From CAWFQB01 sp965277875 (GTDB lineage: Bacteria; Armatimonadota; Chthonomonadetes; Chthonomonadales; Chthonomonadaceae), in contig CBDIDV010000002.1 in the NCBI GenBank assembly GCA_965277875.1, positions 3,038,001-3,102,000 of the forward strand: 64,000 nt of DNA, in the 5' to 3' direction. Under the pieces are notes generated by a model that was given only the letters and a program-made list of their open reading frames with translations, was not told the origin of the DNA and searched no databases. A program made the translations under genes and the position numbers. Positions 24,531-33,190 of this stretch are shown piece by piece (position 1 is the stretch's first letter; each line of letters starts with the position of its first letter).

Positions 24531-25433
24531 ATGGTGATTTGTTCCCGTTGTCAACAGCCTGTTGACGAGACCACGCGCACCACCTGCCCGATGTGCTTTA
24601 CGCCGATTTCCGCATCCGGCGACCCGGCGCAGCCACAGCCGCTTGGCGGGCCGTCCGCGCCGCCCGCCGCGCCCGCACAGCTGCGGGGCGCGATGCCGCT
24701 GAACGGCCCCGTTGCCGTGTCGCTGTCCGCGCCTTCCGCGCCTCTCAGCGCCCCCCCGCCCGCGCCCACCCTGGGGGCCAATCAGCGCATGACATTAGCG
24801 GGCGACGTGATTGACGCCCCGGTTCCGATGTCCGCCCCGCCCGCCGGCAACTCACAGTACAAGCCCCGCGCCAGTTACGGTGGCCCCCAGCCCGCCGAGG
24901 AGCGGGGAAAATCGGGCGCGAACCCGGTTGTCGTGGGTCTGGTGTTTCTGCTGCTGTTCGGCGGCGGGGGCGGCGGCTGGTACTACTGGATGCACCGTAC
25001 CAACCCGAAAGACCAACTGCAAAAGTTCCTTGCAGCAACCAAGACTCTGGACGCCAAGGGCATGTACGCCACAATGGAAGTGGACACGGACAAATACAAA
25101 ACTGAAAAAGATTTTGTGGATCAGGTTGACGGCAATGCGGCAGCCAAACAGTTCGTCACGCAATTGCTTGCCGACGTCACGCTTACGGCAGGCGAACCCA
25201 AATACAGCAGCATGACGGAAGCGACGGTTCCTTACAAGACTACCGGAACCGTTACTTTCAGCATGTTCGGGCAGTCGAAGTCACAAACTCTTGACAAAAC
25301 AAGCGAAGTGAAAATGAAGAACTTCGGCGGCATCTGGAAAGTGTCTAAAGACAACGCGGGGATGAGCGGTCAGGGCGCAACCAACGGCGCCGGACTGCTC
25401 GGCGCGATGGGTGGGGCGGGCGGCGGGCGGTAA
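24531..25433 (+). CDS. Zinc-ribbon membrane protein with NTF2-like domain
   Basis: 300 residues. The first 25 residues carry CSRCQQ and CPMCFT, a CX2C-X11-CX2C zinc ribbon. A Pro/Ala-rich linker leads to a transmembrane helix (NPVVVGLVFLLLFGGGGGGW near residue 140) and then a DUF4878/NTF2-like domain (NPKDQLQKFLAATKTLDAKG). The ribbon should be cytoplasmic and the beta domain outside. AAGGAG 8 bases upstream supports the ATG at 24531. It is similar in plan to the preceding gene and, in the ribbon and membrane part, to 46263-46976. An intrinsic terminator follows. Confidence 0.7.
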   Translation: MVICSRCQQPVDETTRTTCPMCFTPISASGDPAQPQPLGGPSAPPAAPAQLRGAMPLNGPVAVSLSAPSAPLSAPPPAPTLGANQRMTLAGDVIDAPVPMSAPPAGNSQYKPRASYGGPQPAEERGKSGANPVVVGLVFLLLFGGGGGGWYYWMHRTNPKDQLQKFLAATKTLDAKGMYATMEVDTDKYKTEKDFVDQVDGNAAAKQFVTQLLADVTLTAGEPKYSSMTEATVPYKTTGTVTFSMFGQSKSQTLDKTSEVKMKNFGGIWKVSKDNAGMSGQGATNGAGLLGAMGGAGGGR

Positions 25434-25488
25434 ACCGCTCTGCTTCTGTTTTTCATCTCCGTTTCTTCACTTCCTCTGCCTTTACGTG

Positions 25489-25525
25489 AAACCGCCTCCT
25501 GTGACAAGCGCAGAAGGCGGTTTTT
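25489..25525 (+). terminator. Intrinsic terminator
   Basis: AAACCGCCT (25489-25497) and AGGCGGTTT (25515-25523) form a 9-base stem running into TTTTT. It ends the transcript of the zinc-ribbon membrane protein. Further on, ATCTTAGCTAG is repeated twice at 25561-25582. The rest of the 25526-25910 gap shows no gene. Confidence 0.8.
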
Positions 25526-25910
25526 GCGCTTCAGCGTTGTAGAAAGACTGCATAATCCTTATCTTAGCTAGATCTTAGCTAGGGCGCGGCTCCTGCCGTA
25601 TCACTACCCGTAGCGATTCGCAACAGGCCTCAAATGGCGCATTTAGGCACGATAATTCCCAACAAACGTGAAAAAAGTCGAAATATTCCCTATTTTATCC
25701 ACTAGACTCTTGCACACTGCCACTAAATCTGCTAAACTGTTAGTCAACTTACGCATATAGAGGGCGAATCTGATTCGTTACCTACGCATAGAGACACCTT
25801 AACGCCGGCAGGCGATGTGTACAGGCGATTAGACGCACCTTTACGCGATGCTGCCTGTAGGTAGCGGAACGAACTTGATCTTCGGCTGCTGTGCGCGCGG
25901 CGCGTGAAGT

Positions 25911-26672
25911 ATGAAAGAAGCGGTCACGGAAGAAGTTACGGAAGCAGCAGTCACACCGAGCGGAGACGCCGCAGTCATTGCCGCCAACATCGCAGGGGTT
26001 CGGCAGAGAATACTTACGGCCTGCGAACGGGCGGGACGCGCGCCCGATGACGTGACCCTGATCGCCGTCACCAAAACGCAGCCTCCGCAGCGTATCGCAT
26101 CCGCGTATGCGGCGGGCTTGCGGGATTTTGGCGAAAACTATTTACAGGAAGCGCAGGGCAAAATCGGACAGCCCGGCCTGGACTGGCCGGACGCGCGCTG
26201 GCATTTCATCGGGCATTTGCAAAGCAACAAGGCGCGGAGCATTGTCGCCCTGCACCAGACAACGCCCCTGTTGCTGCAAAGCTTGGACAGCATCGAACTG
26301 GCGCGCGAAGTGGCGCGGCGGGCCATAGGCGCGCAAACGACGGTTCCCGTCCTGCTGGAAGTGAAACTCGACGATGCGCCCGCCAAGTTCGGCTTCGATG
26401 CGGAACGCGTTCTCGACGATATGGCGCAGATCGCACAAATAGACGGGCTGCAAGTGCGTGGATTGATGGGCATAGCCCCGTTCGCAAGCGATCCCGAAAT
26501 GGCGCGGCCCCACTTCCGCCGGCTCGCCGGATTGTACGCGCAGATGCCCCCGGACAGCCGCGCCGTTCTCTCGATGGGCATGACAGGCGATTTTGAAGTG
26601 GCGATAGAAGAGGGCGCGACACACGTTCGCATCGGCACGGCGATCTTCGGCAGCCGCGCCGCCAAGCCCTAA
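25911..26672 (+). CDS. yggS: YggS-family PLP homeostasis protein
   Basis: 253 residues. VTLIAVTKTQPP contains the PLP lysine; DFGENYLQEAQGK, WHFIGHLQSNKARSI and LSMGMTGDFEVAIEEGATHV are family hallmarks. It binds pyridoxal phosphate and buffers its free level; no catalytic reaction is known. In many Gram-positive bacteria, cyanobacteria and related phyla the gene lies next to sepF and proC, as here. The first ~20 residues are a poorly conserved extension. Confidence 0.92.
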   Translation: MKEAVTEEVTEAAVTPSGDAAVIAANIAGVRQRILTACERAGRAPDDVTLIAVTKTQPPQRIASAYAAGLRDFGENYLQEAQGKIGQPGLDWPDARWHFIGHLQSNKARSIVALHQTTPLLLQSLDSIELAREVARRAIGAQTTVPVLLEVKLDDAPAKFGFDAERVLDDMAQIAQIDGLQVRGLMGIAPFASDPEMARPHFRRLAGLYAQMPPDSRAVLSMGMTGDFEVAIEEGATHVRIGTAIFGSRAAKP

Positions 26673-26908
26673 ACTAGGTTTTGAACAGGTTTCAGTCGGA
26701 TGAGTTTTCATACGACCGATTTTCTCCGGGCAAATTTAGTACGAGACCCGGAGGGAGGGCGGAGTCGCTTTCAGGCTTCCGCTCGCATTGGCGGCAAACG
26801 AACAAATACGGTTCGTCCGCGTATCTCACATATATCGTAGTGCAGCGGGCAGACGGCTGACAACATAGACATCACACGGACACGACACCTAAAGGGAGGA
26901 ACGCAGCG

Positions 26909-27412
26909 GTGAACTCACAACCCATTCCCGAAGAATACGAGATGGATCGGCCCAGTCTTTGGACGCGCATCAAAAACGGCCTCTTAGGCACGGAAGATCC
27001 CGACGAAGACGACATGGACGCGCATCATGCCGCCCCGTCCACACAGGCTGAAGCGAACCCGCAGTCGCGCCGTCAGGCCGCGCCCCTGCGCCTGCAAACG
27101 TCGCGGTCGGGCCGCGTAGCCGTGCGCCTGAACGCGCAGGTGTTCGAGGACGCCAAGCTGGCCGCAGACGGGCTGAAGGGCGGCGAACATCAGATCGTCA
27201 ACCTGGAACGCGCCACGCCGCAGATGGGCGAGCGGATCATTGACTTTTTGAACGGCGTCTGCTACGCTCTGGACGGAACCGTCGAGCGCGTGGGCGACAA
27301 GGTGTATATGTTCGTTCCCGCGAACGTGCAGGTCGAAGTGGACAACGGCGCGATGGCCGCGAACGCCACGGCAGGCCGACGCGCGATGGCGTTCAGCGAC
27401 GGGCGCGAGTAG
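26909..27412 (+). CDS. sepF: Cell division protein SepF
   Basis: 167 residues. An N-terminal short helix and an acidic, disordered linker are followed by the SepF/DUF552 core (VFEDAKLAADGLKGGEHQIV onward to GERIIDFLNGVCYALDGTVE and VGDKVYMFVPANVQVE). SepF polymerises on the membrane and tethers FtsZ. The start is GTG at 26909, 9 bases after GGGAGGA. Position between yggS and proC supports the call. The 236-base gap upstream has no gene. Confidence 0.93.
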   Translation: MNSQPIPEEYEMDRPSLWTRIKNGLLGTEDPDEDDMDAHHAAPSTQAEANPQSRRQAAPLRLQTSRSGRVAVRLNAQVFEDAKLAADGLKGGEHQIVNLERATPQMGERIIDFLNGVCYALDGTVERVGDKVYMFVPANVQVEVDNGAMAANATAGRRAMAFSDGRE

Positions 27413-27555
27413 ACCGCGTCTGAGGCTTTGTATTCATACTTGTATCTACGCCATGCGTCCGTGTTTCCTATAGCCCTGCATTGCTCCTTCAACGAGAAGA
27501 CGCACAGCGCATCTGCGCTGTGTCTTCTCCGTGTGTCTTTCCAGGATACGTGATT

Positions 27556-28512
27556 ATGTCCCGTCGTCCCGCCGAAAATCAGCCCGCGCCGTCTGAAACC
27601 GAGGAGCAGGAGCCGTCCGAGGCTGCCACTTCGGTCAGCGAAACGTCTGCGCCTGCCACCCCGCCTTTGTCATCGGGCGCGGCCTCGCTGCTGGGCGGCA
27701 AGCGCATCGGCATCATCGGCGCGGGCGCGATGGGCAGCGCCATGTGCCGGGGCCTGATCCATGCCAGCGCCGCCGACCCCAAGCGCATCGTAGTCAGCGA
27801 CGTGCATGCCGATCATGTGCAGGATTTGCATACGGAGTTGGGCATCAAGGTCGCCGACAACAACGCGCAGATCGCCAAATACACAGACATTATCCTGCTC
27901 GCCGTGAAGCCCTACAATGTGGCGCCCGTTCTGGACGAGATCGCGGACGCGCTAAAGCGCGACGGCGGCAAACCCCTTCCCCTTCTCATTTGCATCGCGG
28001 CGGGCGTTCCCCTCGCCAAGATCGAATCGCACCTCAAAGACAACATTCCCGTAATCCGCGCTATGCCCAACACGCCCGCGCAGGTCGGGTCGGGAGCCTG
28101 CGCGTACTGCGCCGGGACGCACGCGGACGACACGCACAGGATGCAGGCCGCCGAGATTTTCCGCTCGGTCGGCAACGCGGTCGAAGTGCCGGAGAGCCTG
28201 ATGAACGCAGTCACGGCCCTGTCCGGCAGCGGCCCCGCGTATGTGTACCTGATGATCGAGGCGCTCGTGGATGGTGGCGTCAAAGTGGGCCTGCCCCGCG
28301 ACATCGCCTCGCAACTGGCCGCGCAGACCGTGCTGGGCGCGGCCAAAATGGTGATCGAGACCGGCCTGCACCCCGCACAGCTACGCGACATGGTCACAAC
28401 CCCGGCGGGAACCACGATTGAAGCCCTCGCGAGCCTCGAACACTCCGGTGTCCGCGCCGCCCTCATAGATGCCGTAGAACGCGCCACCCAGCGCGGTCGC
28501 GAACTCGCCTGA
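27556..28512 (+). CDS. proC: Pyrroline-5-carboxylate reductase
   Basis: 318 residues. GKRIGIIGAGAMGSAMCRGL is the NAD(P)-binding start, IRAMPNTPAQVGSGACAYCA the middle motif and ALSGSGPAYVYLMIEALVDG with GMTTPAGTT-like DMVTTPAGTTIEAL the dimer/active-site helix. It makes proline from pyrroline-5-carboxylate. An extra ~45-residue Ser/Pro/Glu-rich N-terminus precedes the Rossmann fold. The ATG at 27556 follows AGGATACGTGATT. It closes the yggS-sepF-proC cluster. Confidence 0.94.
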   Translation: MSRRPAENQPAPSETEEQEPSEAATSVSETSAPATPPLSSGAASLLGGKRIGIIGAGAMGSAMCRGLIHASAADPKRIVVSDVHADHVQDLHTELGIKVADNNAQIAKYTDIILLAVKPYNVAPVLDEIADALKRDGGKPLPLLICIAAGVPLAKIESHLKDNIPVIRAMPNTPAQVGSGACAYCAGTHADDTHRMQAAEIFRSVGNAVEVPESLMNAVTALSGSGPAYVYLMIEALVDGGVKVGLPRDIASQLAAQTVLGAAKMVIETGLHPAQLRDMVTTPAGTTIEALASLEHSGVRAALIDAVERATQRGRELA

Positions 28513-28657
28513 CACACCCGAATTACAAAACCCGGTCAGCCATAGCAGTCCCGCCTAGAGGCAGAGCCGCATCTTGCCTGATAAGGCGCATTGGAAAATG
28601 TAGTTTTGCAGGACGAATTTGCAAGGAGCAACGAAACCTAATGACTAGCTATCATAG

Positions 28658-29675
28658 TAGGGCCTTGTGCTAGTTAGGGCCTCGGTTTATAGAGTGTGCC
28701 TCCGAAACGTACAGACGTTTATCGCCAAACAAACCCTGTACTTCTCGGAGGACACACAAGATGATAACGCATTTTGACGACTTCTGCCTATGGGTGTATG
28801 TCGTTGTGGACGAAATCTGGCACAACCTTGCGCCCTACTTCGCGCATCCTGGCCCTACCTCGGTGTGCAGCGACAGCGAACTGCTCACCCTCGCCCTTGT
28901 AGGCGAGTGCCGAGGGTGGGACAAAGAGACCGACATGCTGCACGAGTGGCAGGCGTACCGGCATTTGTTTCCGCATCTGCCCGAACGCAGCCGCTTCAAC
29001 CGCCGACGCAGGCATCTGTGGCTGGCCTTCAACCTGATACGTCAGGCCCTGTTGCGTCTCTTAGATGTCGCCCAAGATCGGCAGTGCCTGCTCGACAGTT
29101 TGCCGGTTGCGGTCGTCGGCTTCCATCTGGCTCCGCAGGCAAGCCGCGCGTGGAAAGAACACGGCGCGACGTTCGGACGCGTGAGTTCCAAGAAGATCAC
29201 TATCTTCGGCTACAAACTGCACCTGTTGTTGGCTGTGAACGGAACCATCCTCGACTTTGAACTCGCGCCTGCCAACGAAAGCGACTTGGCTGTCGGCGAA
29301 GAACTGCTGTCGGCTTATTCTGACCTGCTGGCGATGGGCGACAAAGGCTACATCAGCCAGGAAGCGCAGGAGCAATGCACGACGCGCCATGTGCGCCTGC
29401 TTACCCTGCCGCGCAGGAACCAGAAACAGCAGGTGTCGCGTCAGGAACAACGCCGCTTCAACCGACTGCGGCAGATCATCGAGACGGTGAACGGACAACT
29501 GACGCAACAGTTCAACGTGGAAACCAACCACGCACGTAGTTTCTGGGGACTGTGTACGCGTTTGTACACCAAGATCACGGCTCATACGCTGTGCATCTAC
29601 ATCAACCGCTTGCTCGGCAAGGCAGAGTTCTTGCAGATCAAGGCACTGGCCTTCCCTAACTAGCACAAGGCCCTA
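28658..29675. mobile_element. IS982-family insertion sequence, apparently complete
   Basis: A perfect 22-base terminal inverted repeat, TAGGGCCTTGTGCTAGTTAG plus GG at the left (28658-28679) and its exact complement at the right (29654-29675), bounds a 1,018-base element with one intact transposase gene. Size and architecture are typical of IS982. I could not define a target duplication with certainty; TA on both sides may be part of the repeat. The element has cut into an older gene (see 29678-30247). Confidence 0.9.
28761..29663 (+). CDS. IS982 family transposase
   Basis: 300 residues, full length. The N-terminus VCSDSELLTLALVGECRGWD and PERSRFNRRRRHLWLAFN are typical of IS982 transposases. 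The DDE triad fits LLDSLPV (first Asp), AMGDKGYIS (second Asp) and IETVNGQLTQQFN (Glu). It cuts and pastes the element through its terminal repeats. The frame is intact, so the element may still be active. The gene lies entirely between the two terminal repeats. Confidence 0.93.
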   Translation: MITHFDDFCLWVYVVVDEIWHNLAPYFAHPGPTSVCSDSELLTLALVGECRGWDKETDMLHEWQAYRHLFPHLPERSRFNRRRRHLWLAFNLIRQALLRLLDVAQDRQCLLDSLPVAVVGFHLAPQASRAWKEHGATFGRVSSKKITIFGYKLHLLLAVNGTILDFELAPANESDLAVGEELLSAYSDLLAMGDKGYISQEAQEQCTTRHVRLLTLPRRNQKQQVSRQEQRRFNRLRQIIETVNGQLTQQFNVETNHARSFWGLCTRLYTKITAHTLCIYINRLLGKAEFLQIKALAFPN

Positions 29676-29677
29676 AT

Positions 29678-30247
29678 AACAATATTTGTGCGCTGTATTC
29701 GATAAATAGGGATGTTATCCTGAGAAACATAAACTCTCAAAAGGATTTTTTCTACCGTGTCTTTCCAGCGCAGATTGACATTGGGCTAAGTAAACCAAGT
29801 ACCTTAGACTGGATGCTTTCTCGGACTGCGGATGCTTCTAAGCGAACAACACCAAGAGAACTGATTCACCTGCTATCAGTTACACGAGACAAGCAACTTG
29901 AGCTATACGATCTTGGTAACTCGGAGCCACCCCTCGAAACCATGTTCGACAAGTCGGCAATAAAATCTGCATTAAGAGAAGTGTCAAAGGTAAGGTATGA
30001 ACAAACCCTTTGTGCAGAAAATCCTTCCCTGAAAGTTTATCTCGATAAACTTGAAAGTGAGAAGACCCAGCAAACGCTTATCTCTCTGTCTCGACTATGG
30101 AAATGTTCTTCTGAGAAGGCTTACGAAATAGCTGAACAGCTAGTAGATGCGGGGTTCTTTGAGAGGAAGGGGTTAAAAGATAGTCCCGTATATTGGACAC
30201 CCTTCTTGTATCGTGATGCCTTAAATCTAATACAAGGAACTGCGTAG
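29678..30247 (+). pseudogene. C-terminal remnant of a Sll1717-type P-loop ATPase, beheaded by IS982
   Basis: The frame is open from the IS982 right end to a stop at 30245-30247 (about 189 residues). It contains YRVFPAQIDIGLSKPSTLDW, followed by MLSRTADASKRTTPRELIHL, as found in the C-terminal part of Sll1717-family P-loop ATPases, and a helical end (LSRLWKCSSEKAYEIAEQLV). The Walker motifs and the rest of the N-terminus are absent. They are not found upstream of the IS either, apart from a possible start (ATG at 28641 after AAGGAG). Base composition is clearly more AT-rich than the window, suggesting acquisition. An internal ATG at 29813 could still give a 144-residue product. Confidence 0.65.
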
Positions 30248-30276
30248 CATGCCATTTTGCTTGTTTGTAAAACGAA

Positions 30277-30342
30277 GGTTTTACGGACACAGAAACGCCC
30301 TAGATCAGCACCGATCCGGGGCGTTTCTGCGTCCGTAAAACC
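30277..30342. repeat. Long near-perfect palindrome (24-base arms)
   Basis: GGTTTTACGGACACAGAAAC then GCCC (30277-30300) pairs with its complement at 30319-30342, one mismatch, loop of 18 bases. It follows the ATPase remnant by 30 bases and could be its terminator. A second dyad (GGGCAGA...CACGGCAC / GTGCCGTG...TCTGCCC) lies at about 30354-30420. The remaining sequence to 30568 contains CCGCAAAGTACGCAAAG-type intergenic repeats and no gene. Confidence 0.75.
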
Positions 30343-30568
30343 GTCCGTAAATAGGGCAGACACGTACTCACGGCACTTCAACACGTCTTCGAGGGCAACG
30401 TGCCGTGTCCTCTGCCCATGCCTGAATAGTTACCCCTGCTTTTTCTTAGTGGATAGCCTGAACGCCGTCAAGCCCATTATACCATGCCGGAAGAGGCGGA
30501 ACCACGGAGAACATGCAAGAGTGAGGGAGGAACATAAAAACCGCAAAGTACGCAAAGCAAGCGAAAAT

Positions 30569-30835
30569 CTACTCAGTCTCTATAGCCTGCTCTAATCGCG
30601 CTACAAAATCGTTCAAGGACACGCCCATCACAGACAAATACTGCCGCAACACGAGTACATCAGGAAGGCTTTCACCTCGTTCGTAATCCGACACGCGGCT
30701 TTGTGGCACTTGCAGAAGGTCGGCAAGTTCACGTTGTGTAAGGTCTGCTTCTTGACGAACTTGCCTGAGAAGCGCCTGTAATTTGTGTTGGTCGGCTGTG
30801 TGTGCACGCTCTTTTTTAGCACACGCACAGTTTAT
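30569..30835 (-). pseudogene. XRE-type HTH regulator that lost its start at an IS junction
   Basis: On the minus strand an open frame of about 88 codons encodes HKLQALLRQVRQEADLTQRE, then LADLLQVPQSRVSDYERGES. This is a clear XRE/Cro-type helix-turn-helix of the short single-domain kind. No ATG, GTG or TTG is available in this frame between the IS end at 30836 and the HTH. The IS701/IS4-like element therefore appears to have removed or displaced the first codons. A GTG in the neighbouring frame leads into A-AAA-AAG, where a -1 shift would restore the HTH frame. Expression is uncertain. Confidence 0.7.
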
Positions 30836-32240
30836 TACTGTAGTTTAGCGTTTTGGGTTGAGTGAACAGAAAGGGAGAGTAGCCGCGTCTAGTTCAGAAA
30901 CTTCTCGCCAAAGAGGTACTGAACATGAACGCGCCTGCTTCTCCCGAATGGGAGGTTCTCCTTGCACCCTTCCAATCCCTGTTTTCTAAGCCGGGTTTTC
31001 GTTACTTTCGTGTGTTCGTGCGTGTCTTGGCGCATTTGGATGGACGCTTGTGGGTCACGCACACCGTCTTGGCGGGTCTGCTCACGCGGCACTGGACGAA
31101 CTTCTATCGCTTTCTGCGCTCGCCCGCCTGGTCGCCGCAGGCCGTAGCGAGCGTGCTGTACCGGCAGTGCCTCGACATTGCCGCGCAGGGCGGGCGGGTG
31201 TTCCTGGTTGTAGATGACACCGTCTGTGCCAAGTACGGCGAGTGCTTTGACGCGCTGAGTACGCACCATGATCCCATGAACCGTCCGCATCCCAAGCATC
31301 TGTCGCGCGGTCACTGCTTTGTGTGTCTGGCCGTCCTGGCGCAGCAGGGCGCGGCGCACTGGACAGCCCTGTTCGTGGCGTGCGCCCTCTACATACAAAA
31401 GAAGGTGTGCGGCGAGGGCCAGTCTTTTCGCGCCAAGCTGCAACTAGGCGTGGCTCTGCTCGACGCGTTGCCTGCTGTGGCGAACCTGCGGGTGGTCGTG
31501 GTGGGCGACGGCGCGTATGCCAAGCAAGCGTTCGTGCAGCCGGTATGCGCGTCCGGCAAGCACGTCTGCTCACGTTTGCGCTGCGACAGCGTGTTCTATG
31601 ACCTGCCGCCTGCACGAAGGCCGGGGCAGAAGGGAGCGCCGCGCAAGTACGGCGACAAGCACAAAGCCGCGCAGTGGGCGGCACAACCCGGCGAATGGCA
31701 GCCCGTCACCTTATGCCTGTACGGTCGGGCCAAGCCCCTCGCCCTCAAGAGCCGCATGGTCATGCTGCGCCGCTTGGGAGTGCAGGCGCGTCTGGTGGCG
31801 GTGCAGTGGAAGCCGGACAAGCCGGGCAAGATCGTGTTCTTGTTCTGTACCGATACGAGTATGACCGCCGCGCAGATTGTGCAGGCATACTGCGCCCGCT
31901 TTGCTATCGAGACCGGCTTCCGCGATGCCAAGCAGAGTTTCGGCCTGGCAACGTACCAGGTCAGGAACCAGACCGGCTTTGTACGCTTGGTACCTCTGTG
32001 TTTGTGGGCGCAAACCCTGCTGCGCCTGCGCTGTCACCACCAAGTGCCTGCCGAGCAGTATGGCGGCTGGCGCAAGAAGCTCGACTACCTGACGCTCAAC
32101 CAGCAGAAGCGTTTGTCACGCTCTCAGGACGCTTTGTTGCACACTGGCCGTACACACTCTGTACAGCCAAGTTGCTAAAAAAGCAGGGGCTAATCTCGAT
32201 GCCACAGTGTTCAGGACGCCTGAAACGCTAAACTACAGTA
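30836..32240. mobile_element. IS701/IS4-like insertion sequence, apparently complete
   Basis: Perfect 18-base terminal repeats, TACTGTAGTTTAGCGTTT (30836-30853) and its complement (32223-32240), bound 1,405 bases with a single transposase gene. A target duplication is not obvious: TTAT lies on the left and CCTA on the right. The left end lies at the start of the XRE regulator gene and the right end 5 bases from the stop of the GNAT gene. Confidence 0.85.
30925..32178 (+). CDS. DDE transposase, IS701/IS4-like
   Basis: 417 residues. The DDE pattern can be read as FLVVDDTVCAKYG (first Asp), VVVVGDGAYAKQAF (second Asp) and FAIETGFRDAKQSFGLATYQ (Glu, with the Y/R-x-K spacing of IS4-type enzymes). 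SRGHCFVCLAVLAQ is typical of a related transposase group seen in Chloroflexi and cyanobacteria. The family name is tentative. Length fits a full enzyme and the frame is intact. The gene fills the space between the terminal repeats. Confidence 0.85.
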   Translation: MNAPASPEWEVLLAPFQSLFSKPGFRYFRVFVRVLAHLDGRLWVTHTVLAGLLTRHWTNFYRFLRSPAWSPQAVASVLYRQCLDIAAQGGRVFLVVDDTVCAKYGECFDALSTHHDPMNRPHPKHLSRGHCFVCLAVLAQQGAAHWTALFVACALYIQKKVCGEGQSFRAKLQLGVALLDALPAVANLRVVVVGDGAYAKQAFVQPVCASGKHVCSRLRCDSVFYDLPPARRPGQKGAPRKYGDKHKAAQWAAQPGEWQPVTLCLYGRAKPLALKSRMVMLRRLGVQARLVAVQWKPDKPGKIVFLFCTDTSMTAAQIVQAYCARFAIETGFRDAKQSFGLATYQVRNQTGFVRLVPLCLWAQTLLRLRCHHQVPAEQYGGWRKKLDYLTLNQQKRLSRSQDALLHTGRTHSVQPSC

Positions 32241-32245
32241 CCTAA

Positions 32246-32758
32246 CTATGGCAGCGTGAGCGGCTTGGACATATAGCGATGCTCGATGTCGCAGTCCAGA
32301 AAGATGTCACCCTGCACCGCGTAGCCGAGTTTCTCGTAAAAGGGAATGGCGTAGCATTGCGCGTCCAGGGCCAGGTAGGTAAAGCCCTGCGCGCGAGCCG
32401 TGGCCTCGACCGCGCGCATCAGCAATGCGCCCGCGCCACGCCCCCGATGCTCGCGCAGCACGGCCACGCGCCCGATCTTGGCTTTGCCTTCGCCCTTGTC
32501 CAGCAGCCGCGCCGTGCCGATAACGCCTTCGGGACCGTCGGGAGCGGCATCCGCGCGCCGCGCCACAAAGTGCGTTGCGGTAACGTCCAGCGCGTCCAGT
32601 TCCTCGCTGGGAGGCACACCCTGCTCCTCGACAAAAACGATCATGCGGACGGCGAAAATCGCCTCGCGTTCCTCAAGCGTCTGCACCAAGGCGACCGTGT
32701 ACTCTGCTGTCCTCCTGTCTTCGATACAATCTGTATGTGTGTGTTCGTGTGTGTTCAT
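32246..32758 (-). CDS. GNAT-family N-acetyltransferase (ElaA/YjdJ-like)
   Basis: 170 residues from the ATG at 32758. AIFAVRMIVFVEEQGVPPSE near residue 30 is typical of GNAT proteins near the ElaA-type group. IGRVAVLREHRGRGAGALLM is motif A with the acetyl-CoA loop (Q/RxxGxG/A). LALDAQCYAIPFYEKLGYAV is motif B. It transfers an acetyl group from acetyl-CoA to an unknown amine. The frame is open upstream to 33046, but that part is not GNAT-like. Its stop lies 5 bases from the right end of the IS element. Confidence 0.85.
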   Translation of the reverse strand: MNTHEHTHTDCIEDRRTAEYTVALVQTLEEREAIFAVRMIVFVEEQGVPPSEELDALDVTATHFVARRADAAPDGPEGVIGTARLLDKGEGKAKIGRVAVLREHRGRGAGALLMRAVEATARAQGFTYLALDAQCYAIPFYEKLGYAVQGDIFLDCDIEHRYMSKPLTLP

Positions 32759-33190
32759 ATTATTACCTTCAACATCATTACCTTCAACCCCGCGGCCAAC
32801 TACGACTCCAACAGCGAGCGAGCGCCAGTTGTCTGCTGCTGTTTCTCTATGTGTCCTGCTTGCAGCGCTACCCCGTAAAAACGCTGCTTTGCGCCTGAAC
32901 CTATTCATAATCTGAGCTAATACCGCGATGCGATTTTCAGTGCCGGGCGACCGATGGGAACCTTCCGCATTCTCCGGCGTCCTATGAAGAGTGTACCCAT
33001 TTTCGGCGCACTCTTCTGCGCCTGCGTTTTCGTCGTGCCTGATCACGTCTGCGCGTTTGTAAAGCTCACATCCTGGCTGCGCTTTGCAGCCCTTTACTTA
33101 AGCGAACGTTTTGCCTGCTGGTTCGTGTCTTTTTATCCACCGCTGCACTGTTGCTGCTTATTATTTATTTTTGCCTGTCAATTTTTGGAT
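32759..33190. other. Divergent intergenic region without a recognised gene
   Basis: About 430 bases between the divergent GNAT and HEAT/LLR genes. It is rich in GTGTGTTCGTGTGTG-like and CTTTTTATCC stretches. Open frames exist here (extensions of both neighbours), but none has a recognisable domain. Promoters for both genes should lie in it; I could not choose one with confidence. Confidence 0.4.

Noticed and set aside
30628..30828. 66-residue minus-strand frame starting GTG at 30828
   Set aside because: The neighbouring frame encodes a textbook XRE helix-turn-helix, so this frame is only its shadow, except possibly as the entry to a -1 shift.
28658..32240. Composite transposon formed by the two IS elements
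   Set aside because: The two elements belong to different families with different terminal repeats, so they cannot move the intervening segment as one unit.
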